DNA from: Amycolatopsis sp. CA-126428
GTDB lineage: Bacteria > Actinomycetota > Actinomycetes > Mycobacteriales > Pseudonocardiaceae
Reading direction: 5' to 3'
Assembly (NCBI RefSeq): GCF_002904335.1
Contig: NZ_PPHF01000030.1
Location: 434,001 to 498,000, forward strand
Length of the DNA: 64,000 bases
Part shown: piece by piece, positions 56,579 through 64,000 of the stretch
Layout of the letters: each line of letters begins with the position of its first letter
How positions within the stretch are numbered: position 1 is the stretch's first letter
Program-made: the position numbers and the translations under genes
The notes under the pieces: generated by a model
Seen by the model: the letters and a program-made list of their open reading frames with translations, nothing else
Databases searched by the model: none
Told to the model about the DNA's origin: nothing

Positions 56579-59526
56579 GGCTGCACAGGCTGGAGGTCGA
56601 AGCCTTCGGGCCGTACTGCGCACGCGAAGTGGTCGACTTCGACGTGCTCGGCGCCGACGGTCTCTTCCTCCTGCACGGCGAAACCGGCGCGGGCAAGACG
56701 ACGCTGCTCGACGCGATCGCGTTCGCGCTGTTCGGCGTGGTCCCCGGCGCCCGCAACGAGGCGAAGCGGCTGCGGTGCGACCTCGCCGAGCGCGACCAGG
56801 TCACCGAGGTCGCGCTGGAGCTCACCGTGCAGGGCCACCGGCTGAAGATCGTGCGCAACCCGGAGTACCAGCGGCCGAAGCGGCGCGGCGAGGGCACGAC
56901 CACCCAGCAGGCGCGGGTGTCGCTGAGCTGGGTCGGCACCGCGCCCGCCGGCCTGGCGCCGGAGGGCCTGATCCGGATCGAAGAGGTCGCGCGCACCGTC
57001 GAGCGCCTGCTCGGGATGACCGCGGCCCAGTTCTTCCAGGTGGTGCTGCTGCCGCAGGGCGAGTTCGCCCGCTTCCTGCGTTCGGACACCGCCGAGCGCG
57101 AGAAGCTCCTGGAGCGGCTGTTCGGCACCGAGCGCTTCGCCGACGTCGAACGCTGGTTCGCCGACCTGCGCGCCGAACGCGGCCGGGAGCTGGAGGCGCG
57201 GCAGCGGGACGTGCGGGAGCTGCTCGCCCGGTACGCGCAGGAGGCCCAGCAGGAGCCACCCGAGACGGACGTGGCCGAGTGGGTCGACGTCGTGCTCACC
57301 GAATCGCGGGCGCGAGTCGGCCAGGTGACGGCCGAGGAGGAGCGGGCGCGCTCGGCCGCGCAGCGGGCGGACGTCTACCTGCAGGAAGAACGCGCGGGCG
57401 CGGAAAAGATCCGCCGGGTCCGCACCGCGCACCTGCGGCTGCTCGAGATCACCGAACAGGCGCCGCAGCGGGCCGAGTGGGCGCAGGAGGTCGCGGCCGC
57501 GCGGCGGGCCGCCGGGGTTGCCGTGGAGGCCGACCTGCTGGATCGGCGGGCCGCCGAACTGACCGAAGCCGAGCAGGCGGAGAAGGCCCGCGGTGCCCGG
57601 CTGCGGGAGTTCGGCACCCGGGCGACCGGCGACCTGAAGGCGCGGGCGGCCACCGCGCGCGAAGAGGCGGGCGCGGTCGCGGAACTGGTCGCGGAGGCCG
57701 AGCAGCAAGAGCTCGACGTCATGCGGCGGGACGACCGGAAGCTCGCCGCGGTCACGGCCCGCGAGCAGGTCGAGGCGCTGACCACCGAGCTCGCCGCGAT
57801 CCCCGGCCAGCTGACGAAACTGCGGGCGGACGCCCTCGAAGCCGCCGAAGCCGAAGCCAAGCTCGACGGCGCCAAAGCGAAGGTGGACGAGCTGCGCGCC
57901 TTCGCCCGCGATGCGGCTGAACTCCCCGAGGCGCAGGCGAAGGTCGGCCGGGGTGAGGCGAAGCTGCGCGAAGTCGTCGACGCGCACCAGGCGGCCCGGC
58001 AGCGCCGGCTCGACCTGCGGGAGCGACGGCTCGACGGCATGGCGGCCGAGCTGGCCGCCGCGTTGCCGGACGGTGCGCCGTGCCCGGTGTGCGGGTCGGC
58101 CGAGCACCCGGCGAAGGCGAGCCGGGACGTCGAGCTGGTCGACCCGGCGGAGGAACGCGCGGCCGAGGAAGCCGAGCAGGCGGCGGACGCGGTGCGGCAG
58201 CGGGTGGTCGTCGCGCTGGAAGAGGCGAAGGCGCGGCTGGCCGGGCTGGTCGAGCGGCTGGCCGGGCGCACGGCCGAGTCGATCACCGCCGAGCTGGCGG
58301 ACGCCCGCGCCACCGTCGCCGCGCTGACCGGGCAGGCGGCCGCCAAGGCCAAGCTGGGGCACCAGGTCGTCCTGCTGGAGCGGGACCTGGAAGCGCGCAC
58401 CGAGCGCCTTCGCCGAGCCGAACAGGCGGCGACCGAAGCCACGACCGACGTCCGCGCCCTGGAGGAGCGGCTGGCCGAGCGGGAGCGCCGCCTGGTCGCC
58501 GGCCGGGGCGAATTCGCGGACGTCGGCGCGCGGCGGACGCACCTCCTCGGGCTCGCCGAGGCCCTGGAGGCCGTCGCGGAGGCGCGCACAGCGGTCGCCG
58601 GTGCCCGGGAACGCGTCACCCAGCAGCGAGCGCTGGTCGACGCGGCGGTCGCGGCCAAGGGATTCCCCTCGCTGAAGAAGGCGCGCGCCGCGATGCTGCC
58701 GGACGAGCAGATCGAGAAGCTGGAGCAGGGCATCGCCGAGGCCGAGGCGGCCGCCGCGGGCGCGCGGGCGCTGCTGGCCGAGCCGGACCTGTTCGGGATC
58801 TCGCCGGACGACGTCGCGGACGTGGCGCGCGCGGCCGACGCGGCCCAGCTGGCCCGGGCGCGCGCCGACTCCGCGTACGCGGCGCTTCGGGCGGCCACCG
58901 CGCAGCACGAGGAGCTGACCCGGCTGGCCGGCCTGCTGCGCGCGGCGCTGGCCGGCCTCGCGCCGGCCGAAGCGGAGTACGCGGAGCTGAGGGCCCTCTC
59001 GGAGGTCGTCAACGGGCGCGGGCAGAACAGCCGCAAGATGTCGCTGCGGTCGTACGTGCTGGCGGCGCGGCTCGAAGAAGTCGCGGTCGCCGCCACGCAC
59101 CGGCTGCGCACGATGAGCCAGGGCCGGTACTCGTTCGTGCACTCGGACGCGGCCGGCGCGCGCGGCACCCGCGGCGGGCTCGGCATCGACGTGCTGGACG
59201 ACTATTCGGGCACGATCCGCCCGGCGAAGACCCTGTCCGGTGGCGAGTCGTTCCTCGCGTCGCTGGCCCTCGCGCTGGGGCTGGCGGACGTCGTCGCGGG
59301 GGAGGCCGGTGGCGCGCTGCTGGACACGCTGTTCGTCGACGAGGGGTTCGGCACGCTGGACGCCGAAACCCTCGACGTCGTGATGAACATCCTCGACGAG
59401 CTGCGCGCCGGCGGGCGGGTGGTCGGGCTCGTGTCCCACGTCGAGGAGCTGCGGCAGCGCATCCCGACGCGGTTGCGGGTCCGGAAGTCCCGCACCGGCT
59501 CGACGTTGGAGGTGCGCGCGGGCTGA
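56575..59526 (+). CDS. sbcC: Exonuclease SbcCD subunit C (SMC-like ATPase)
   Basis: 983 residues. Walker A HGETGAGKTTLLD near 34, VVLLPQGEFARFLRSDTAEREKLLERLFGT (Q-loop region), very long Glu/Ala/Arg-rich coiled coils with the zinc hook APCPVCGSAEHP near 503, ABC signature LSGGESFLASLALALGLADV near 887 and Walker B LFVDEGFGTLD near 920. ATP-driven partner of SbcD for opening hairpins and blocked ends. Complete and of normal length. Confidence 0.95.
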   Translation: MRLHRLEVEAFGPYCAREVVDFDVLGADGLFLLHGETGAGKTTLLDAIAFALFGVVPGARNEAKRLRCDLAERDQVTEVALELTVQGHRLKIVRNPEYQRPKRRGEGTTTQQARVSLSWVGTAPAGLAPEGLIRIEEVARTVERLLGMTAAQFFQVVLLPQGEFARFLRSDTAEREKLLERLFGTERFADVERWFADLRAERGRELEARQRDVRELLARYAQEAQQEPPETDVAEWVDVVLTESRARVGQVTAEEERARSAAQRADVYLQEERAGAEKIRRVRTAHLRLLEITEQAPQRAEWAQEVAAARRAAGVAVEADLLDRRAAELTEAEQAEKARGARLREFGTRATGDLKARAATAREEAGAVAELVAEAEQQELDVMRRDDRKLAAVTAREQVEALTTELAAIPGQLTKLRADALEAAEAEAKLDGAKAKVDELRAFARDAAELPEAQAKVGRGEAKLREVVDAHQAARQRRLDLRERRLDGMAAELAAALPDGAPCPVCGSAEHPAKASRDVELVDPAEERAAEEAEQAADAVRQRVVVALEEAKARLAGLVERLAGRTAESITAELADARATVAALTGQAAAKAKLGHQVVLLERDLEARTERLRRAEQAATEATTDVRALEERLAERERRLVAGRGEFADVGARRTHLLGLAEALEAVAEARTAVAGARERVTQQRALVDAAVAAKGFPSLKKARAAMLPDEQIEKLEQGIAEAEAAAAGARALLAEPDLFGISPDDVADVARAADAAQLARARADSAYAALRAATAQHEELTRLAGLLRAALAGLAPAEAEYAELRALSEVVNGRGQNSRKMSLRSYVLAARLEEVAVAATHRLRTMSQGRYSFVHSDAAGARGTRGGLGIDVLDDYSGTIRPAKTLSGGESFLASLALALGLADVVAGEAGGALLDTLFVDEGFGTLDAETLDVVMNILDELRAGGRVVGLVSHVEELRQRIPTRLRVRKSRTGSTLEVRAG

Positions 59527-59602
59527 TCACCCGGCCAAGATGGACCCACGACGGCGAGCAGGTCATCGTCGCCCAGGCCGTCCTGTGGCCGGGCGAACAG
59601 GG

Positions 59603-61003
59603 CTAGACGGCCAGGGCCGCGCGCCGGAGGTACATCCCGGCGTAGGAACACCACGGCGTCCACGCGCGCGCCCGCTCCGGCAGGGAGTCCGGTGCGATGC
59701 CCAGTGCTTCGGCGCCGCGCCGGACCTCGGGGTCGCCGGTGAGCAGGACGTCCGGAGCGCCGAGGACGCGCATCAGCACGTAGTCCGCCGTCGACGCGTC
59801 GACCCCGGGGCAGCCCAGCAGTTCCGCGCGCAGTTCGGCCGCCTCCCGGCCGACGTGGACCTCCAGGCGTCCTTCGGCCAGGGCGGCGGCCACGCCGGTG
59901 ACGGTTTCGCCGAGGCCGGCCGTCGCGATCCGGGCCGCGGTCGGGAAGAGCCTGCGGACGCCCCACTCGCCCGGCACCTCCTCGCCCGGAGGCACCTCGC
60001 GCAGCAGGGCGCGGAGCAGCAGTTCCTCGCCGTCGACGGCGCCCGGCACCCGGATCCCCGGCACGGCCGCGACCACCGGGGCCAACGCCGGATCGGCGCC
60101 GAGGACGCGGGCGACCGCCGCGGGGTCGGCGTCGAGGTCGAGCAGCCGGCGCACCCGGCTGACCGCGCTGCCGAGATCGCGCAGGTCGGTGAGCATCAGT
60201 TCGCAGCGCACGTGGTCCGGCGCAGGCGTCAATCGCACGACTCCGGTGCCGTGGGCGAGCCGCAGGGTCCGCGCGTAGGTCTCCGACGTGACTTCCTCGA
60301 CGCCCGGCACCGCGTTGTCCGCGAAGAAGCGAAGCAACCCCGAAGCGTCGAAGGGCGGCCGGAACGGCAGCCGCAGGCTGAGCCGGGTCCCGGTCACGTC
60401 GCTTTGCCGGCCACGTCGTGAAGCCGCGAAGGCACGAAGCTGCGAAGGCGTCGTGGCGAACACCTCGCGGATCGTCTCGTTGAACTGCCGCACGCTGGAG
60501 AAGCCCGCCGCGAAGGCGACGTCGGTCAGCGGCAGCTCGGACAGCTCGATGAGCAGCCGCGCCGAGTGCGCGCGGTGCGCCCGGGCCAGGGCCAGCGGGC
60601 CCGCGCCCAGCTCGGCGGTGAGCACCCGGCCGAGTTGACGTTCCGAGTAGCCGAGCCGCCGCGCGAGGCCGGGAACGCCTTCGCGCTCGACGGTCCCGTC
60701 GGAGATCAGGCGCATCGCCCGCGCGGCCAGGTCGGCGCGCACGTTCCAGTCCGGCGAGCCGGGCACGGCGTCGGGCAGGCAGCGGCGGCAGGCGCGGAAG
60801 CCGTTGGCCTGCGCGGCCGCCGACGTCGGGAAGAAGCGGACGTTCTGCACCTTCGGCGTCGACGCCGGGCACGACGGGCGGCAGTAGATGCCGGTGGTGC
60901 GGACGGCCATGATGAACTGGCCGTCGAAGCGCGGGTCGCGGGCGGTGACCACGCGGTAGCAGCGTTCGGCGTCGCGCCAGAGTGAGAGCGTTTCGGTGAC
61001 CAT
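59603..61003 (-). CDS. alkA: Ada-type methyl-transfer/AraC regulator fused to AlkA DNA glycosylase
   Basis: 466 residues. Ada zinc domain with C41, C45 (YCRPSCP), C72 and C75 (RACRRCLP); C41 corresponds to the methyl-accepting Cys of Ada. An AraC helix-turn-helix follows (LARRLGYSERQLGRVLTAELG ... LTDVAFAAGFSSVRQFNETIREVF). The AlkA glycosylase starts near 205 (LPFRPPFDASGLLRFF) and ends with the HhH-GPD region LGCPGVDASTADYVLMRVLGAPDVLLTGDPEV, with the catalytic Asp in TGDPE. It senses alkylation and removes alkylated bases. ATG 61003 with CATGCT 7 nt upstream; an ATG at 61015 lies inside that element. Confidence 0.93.
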   Translation of the reverse strand: MVTETLSLWRDAERCYRVVTARDPRFDGQFIMAVRTTGIYCRPSCPASTPKVQNVRFFPTSAAAQANGFRACRRCLPDAVPGSPDWNVRADLAARAMRLISDGTVEREGVPGLARRLGYSERQLGRVLTAELGAGPLALARAHRAHSARLLIELSELPLTDVAFAAGFSSVRQFNETIREVFATTPSQLRAFAASRRGRQSDVTGTRLSLRLPFRPPFDASGLLRFFADNAVPGVEEVTSETYARTLRLAHGTGVVRLTPAPDHVRCELMLTDLRDLGSAVSRVRRLLDLDADPAAVARVLGADPALAPVVAAVPGIRVPGAVDGEELLLRALLREVPPGEEVPGEWGVRRLFPTAARIATAGLGETVTGVAAALAEGRLEVHVGREAAELRAELLGCPGVDASTADYVLMRVLGAPDVLLTGDPEVRRGAEALGIAPDSLPERARAWTPWCSYAGMYLRRAALAV

Positions 61004-61091
61004 TGATCCGAGCATGCCAGCAGGTCAGCGCGGTCGCTGGCGGAAATCCGCCACGGCGTTGGGTGCGTGGGGCGTGGGCGGGGCAGCCACG

Positions 61092-61097
61092 TAGACT
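61092..61097 (+). promoter_or_regulatory. -10 element of ychF (leaderless)
   Basis: TAGACT, 8 nt before the GTG at 61106. Confidence 0.55.
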
Positions 61098-61105
61098 GCG
61101 GGGTC

Positions 61106-62188
<1,083 letters not shown>

Positions 62189-62213
62189 GTGAGCGTCAAC
62201 TACTGACTGTTGC

Positions 62214-62249
62214 TTTCATTGGACGCAGGATATACTGCGTCCAATGAAA
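62214..62249. promoter_or_regulatory. Perfect operator palindrome over the promoter and start codon of the MNT gene
   Basis: TTTCATTGGACGCAG and CTGCGTCCAATGAAA (15 bp each) flank GATATA. The -10 hexamer TATACT (62231-62236) is formed by the centre and right arm, and the ATG at 62244 lies inside the right arm. A protein bound here would cover RNA polymerase and the translation start. AT-rich for this genome. Confidence 0.85.
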
Positions 62250-62831
62250 ACTTCGCCGAGCCTGCTCCCCCTCCTGCGGTCCCGCATGCAGGGTGAGCTG
62301 CTGGCGCGAGTTCTGCTGCACCCGGAGCGCGAGTACAGCATCACCGAGCTCGCCGAAGCCTCCGGCGTCACCCCCACGGCCGTGCTGCGCGAGGTCGAAC
62401 GGCTCGTCGGCGGCGGCATCCTGGAAGACCGGCGGGTCGGCCGGAGCCGGCTCGTCAAGGCCCGCACGGACACCCCGCTCTACCGGCCGTTGAGCGAGGT
62501 CATCGCCGTCACCTTCGGGCCGCTGCCGCTGCTCGCCGAAGCCCTGTCCGGGCTGGCGGGCGTGCGGGAGGCCTACATCTACGGGTCCTGGGCCGCGCGC
62601 TACCGCGGCGAACCGGGCCCGCCGCCCGGGGACGTCGACCTGCTCGTCGTCGGTTCGCCCGATCCGGACGCGCTCTTCGACCTGGCCGAGGGTGTGTCGC
62701 GGCGGCTGGGCCGCGAGGTCAACGTGCACCGGATCTCGCCGGAGTCGTGGGCGGCGGACACGGCGGATCCGTTCCTCACCAGCGTGCGCGAACGTCCGCT
62801 GGCCCGGCTGAACCTCGACCAGGAGACCTGA
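62244..62831 (+). CDS. MNT nucleotidyltransferase antitoxin with N-terminal winged helix (HEPN/MNT module)
   Basis: 195 residues. Winged helix at about 15-72 (RVLLHPEREYSITELAEASGVTPTAVLREVERLV ... RVGRSRLVKA), then a minimal nucleotidyltransferase with YIYGSWAARY (G114, S115) and GDVDLLVVG (D130, D132), the GS...DxD site. In HEPN/MNT systems the MNT protein modifies the HEPN toxin with AMP and so neutralises it. The winged helix probably binds the palindrome over its own promoter (inference). Leaderless ATG. The stop shares one base with the next gene (TGATG). Confidence 0.88.
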   Translation: MKTSPSLLPLLRSRMQGELLARVLLHPEREYSITELAEASGVTPTAVLREVERLVGGGILEDRRVGRSRLVKARTDTPLYRPLSEVIAVTFGPLPLLAEALSGLAGVREAYIYGSWAARYRGEPGPPPGDVDLLVVGSPDPDALFDLAEGVSRRLGREVNVHRISPESWAADTADPFLTSVRERPLARLNLDQET

Positions 62832-63298
62832 TGCCCCAGTGGAACCAAGGGCGTGAGCGGATCGACGCCTTCATGGCCCGCGGCGCCATCGAGCGCGTGC
62901 CGGCGTCGCGGGAGGCGGCCGAGGCCGAACTGGCCCGGGCCCGCACCCACCTCGCGTCAGCGCGGCAGCTGCAGGACACCGACCCGGAAGGCGCCTACAC
63001 GCTGGCCTACGACAGCGCGCGCCGCGCGTTGGCGGCGGTCCTGCAGAACCAGGGCCTGCGGGTGACGAGCCGGGGCGGCCACGTGACCGTCTACGAGGCA
63101 GTCCTCGCCCAGCTGGATCCGCCGCTGGGCTCGCTCCTGCGGCCCTTCAACCGGATGCGGGCCCGGCGCAACGAAATCGCCTACCGATCGTCGGAGGCTC
63201 CGGCGATGACCGCCGAGGACGTGGCGGCCGACGTGCCGAAGGTGCTCGCGCTCATCGAAGTGGCGGAGAAGGCCATCCCGAACATGCCCCGGTACTGA
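62831..63298 (+). CDS. HEPN-domain protein, probable toxin of the HEPN/MNT module
   Basis: 155 residues, helical. [48 protein letters not shown] and [14 protein letters not shown] are HEPN features. The catalytic R-x4-6-H motif appears as R113-N-E-I-A-Y118, with Tyr instead of His, so RNase activity may be weak, different or absent. The ribosome site AGGAGA is inside the end of the MNT gene, and translation is coupled. MNT partners modify a Tyr near this position in known systems, so Tyr118 or a nearby Tyr could be the target (inference). Confidence 0.85.
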   Translation: MPQWNQGRERIDAFMARGAIERVPASREAAEAELARARTHLASARQLQDTDPEGAYTLAYDSARRALAAVLQNQGLRVTSRGGHVTVYEAVLAQLDPPLGSLLRPFNRMRARRNEIAYRSSEAPAMTAEDVAADVPKVLALIEVAEKAIPNMPRY

Positions 63299-63300
63299 TC

Positions 63301-63633
63301 GTGGCGAGCCCCCGCCCGCTGACGCCGAACGAACGCGCCACCCTGAACACGCTGCTCGCGGCGGACTTCCCCGGTGCCGCGGAACTGCGCGCGCAGGCCG
63401 CCACGGCCCGGGTGACCGGCCGCTGCGGCTGCGGCTGTCCCACGATCGACCTCGCCGTGGACGGGGCGACCCCGCGCTCGCCGAAGAAGGAGTCGGTGGC
63501 GGTGGAGGCCGACGTCCCGGACGGCGGCCTCATCGTCTTCGTCGGCGAAGGCCGGTTGTCGTGCCTCGAGTACTGGACCACGGCCGACGAGACCCCGGCC
63601 GAGTTCCCGCCGCCCGGGCAAATCACGTTGTAG
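63301..63633 (+). CDS. Conserved Cys-rich hypothetical protein downstream of HEPN
   Basis: 110 residues. [16 protein letters not shown] carries three closely spaced Cys (42, 44, 46), then [44 protein letters not shown]. The Cys cluster with one later Cys suggests metal binding. GTG start 2 nt after the HEPN stop, so it is in the same operon. Similar stand-alone proteins are, I believe, common in actinobacteria, so it may be a passenger. Function unknown. Confidence 0.75.
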   Translation: MASPRPLTPNERATLNTLLAADFPGAAELRAQAATARVTGRCGCGCPTIDLAVDGATPRSPKKESVAVEADVPDGGLIVFVGEGRLSCLEYWTTADETPAEFPPPGQITL

Positions 63634-63670
63634 CCCGCCGGACCCGGAGGTCCGGCAGGCTTGGGCGGGC
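63633..63670. terminator. Nested hairpin after the HEPN/MNT operon
   Basis: CCGGACC/GGTCCGG around CGGA, with outer GCCCGCC/GGCGGGC. It lies directly between the stop at 63633 and the stop of the minus-strand small gene at 63670. Confidence 0.7.
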
Positions 63671-63774
63671 TAGCCGAGCAGGCCCAGCACCGCGATCGCG
63701 ATCAGCACCACCGCGGGGGCGAGGGCGGTGATCCAGGCGCGCTGGGCGGGAGTGAGGGCGGCGGTGCTGTTCAT
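63670..63774 (-). CDS. Small membrane peptide, 34 residues
   Basis: MNSTAALTPAQRAWITALAP leads into a single helix (AVVLIAIAVLGLLG) that ends at the stop. Nearly every codon ends in G or C. TAGGAA lies 6 nt before the ATG. Likely a single-pass membrane peptide; function unknown. Confidence 0.6.
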   Translation of the reverse strand: MNSTAALTPAQRAWITALAPAVVLIAIAVLGLLG

Positions 63775-63856
63775 GGCGTTTCCTAGGGGCTGAACCGATG
63801 CTTCCGCAGGAACAGCGCGCTGATCATGCCGCCCGTTAACAGCTGTGATCGAACTC

Positions 63857-63964
63857 TCAGCCGTCCAGGTGACGGCGGTTGCGGGCGGTGAACCAGAGCA
63901 CCCCGCCGGCCGCCGCCACCATCGTCGCGAACGCCGCCGTGCCGACCACGATTGCCTGAGTCAT
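63857..63964 (-). CDS. Small membrane peptide, 35 residues
   Basis: MTQAIVVGTAAFATMVAAAG continues into GVLWFTARNRRHLDG: one N-terminal helix with a basic cytoplasmic end. A strong ribosome site (GGAAGGAGAG, about 5 nt spacing) precedes the ATG, and codons fit the genome. The 82 bases between it and the next small gene on this strand hold no further gene. Function unknown. Confidence 0.65.
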   Translation of the reverse strand: MTQAIVVGTAAFATMVAAAGGVLWFTARNRRHLDG

Positions 63965-64000
63965 CTGTCTCTCCTTCCCGAAGGTTCCGGTAACCGAGAG

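Overview
The window is high-GC, densely packed actinobacterial chromosome. Three things point to a mycolic-acid-free relative of Mycobacterium in the Pseudonocardiales, probably Amycolatopsis-like (genus is inference): third codon positions are almost always G or C, a mycothiol enzyme gene (mca) is present, and many genes follow the order known from M. tuberculosis Rv1080c-Rv1112 (greA, DUF4307, mca, hemolysin III, short-chain Z-prenyl synthase, phoH2, fumarase, glpX, xseB, xseA, lipid-droplet protein, ispH, DUF6542, ychF). Accessory genes are inserted between the blocks of this backbone. No rRNA, tRNA, IS element or CRISPR array was seen.

Layout. 1-7.7 kb: the end of ilvA, then a minus-strand type VII secretion cassette (YbaB-like protein, EspC-like protein, a 1324-residue polymorphic nuclease toxin, two YezG-like immunity genes) resembling the Bacillus YeeF/YezG pair. 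7.8-10.5 kb: hppD with a divergent Lrp regulator and a zinc-ribbon MBL protein. 10.5-13.1 kb: greA, DUF4307, mca and a small membrane protein. 13.2-17 kb: Hen1-Pnkp RNA repair operon. 17-28.6 kb: secreted ricin-type lectin/hydrolase, YyaL-type thioredoxin protein, DUF6745 protein, GH28 enzyme, acyl-CoA oxidase-like protein, PRC-barrel and AhpD-like proteins. 28.7-32.5 kb: a repeat-built secreted mini-protein, trhA, prenyl synthase, phoH2. 32.7-41.2 kb: exported amidohydrolase, guaB1, DUF309, MBL/OYE divergent pair. 41.3-53.7 kb: ligB, fumC with its coupled XRE regulator, ferredoxin reductase, trypsin-like protease, glpX, xseB/xseA, ispH, DUF6542. 54.3-62.2 kb: DNA maintenance genes (rmuC, sbcDC, ada-alkA) and ychF. 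62.2-63.6 kb: HEPN/MNT toxin-antitoxin module. The right edge carries two tiny membrane-peptide genes.

Recurring themes. DNA/RNA repair is heavily represented (Pnkp-Hen1, LigB, RmuC, SbcCD, Ada-AlkA, XseAB). Two conflict modules are present (T7SS nuclease/immunity and HEPN/MNT). Many genes have a TANNNT-like -10 hexamer only 6-8 nt before the start codon, so much of the region is probably transcribed as leaderless mRNA; this was used to choose several starts.

Non-coding structure is unusually rich. There are four copies of a 44-bp palindrome family at gene 3' ends with paired base changes between copies, a 21-bp x5 tandem array of palindromic sites, a second 21-bp array built as two facing blocks of about five copies, a 22-bp x4 array that duplicates a gene 3' end, and several perfect operator-like palindromes in divergent promoters.
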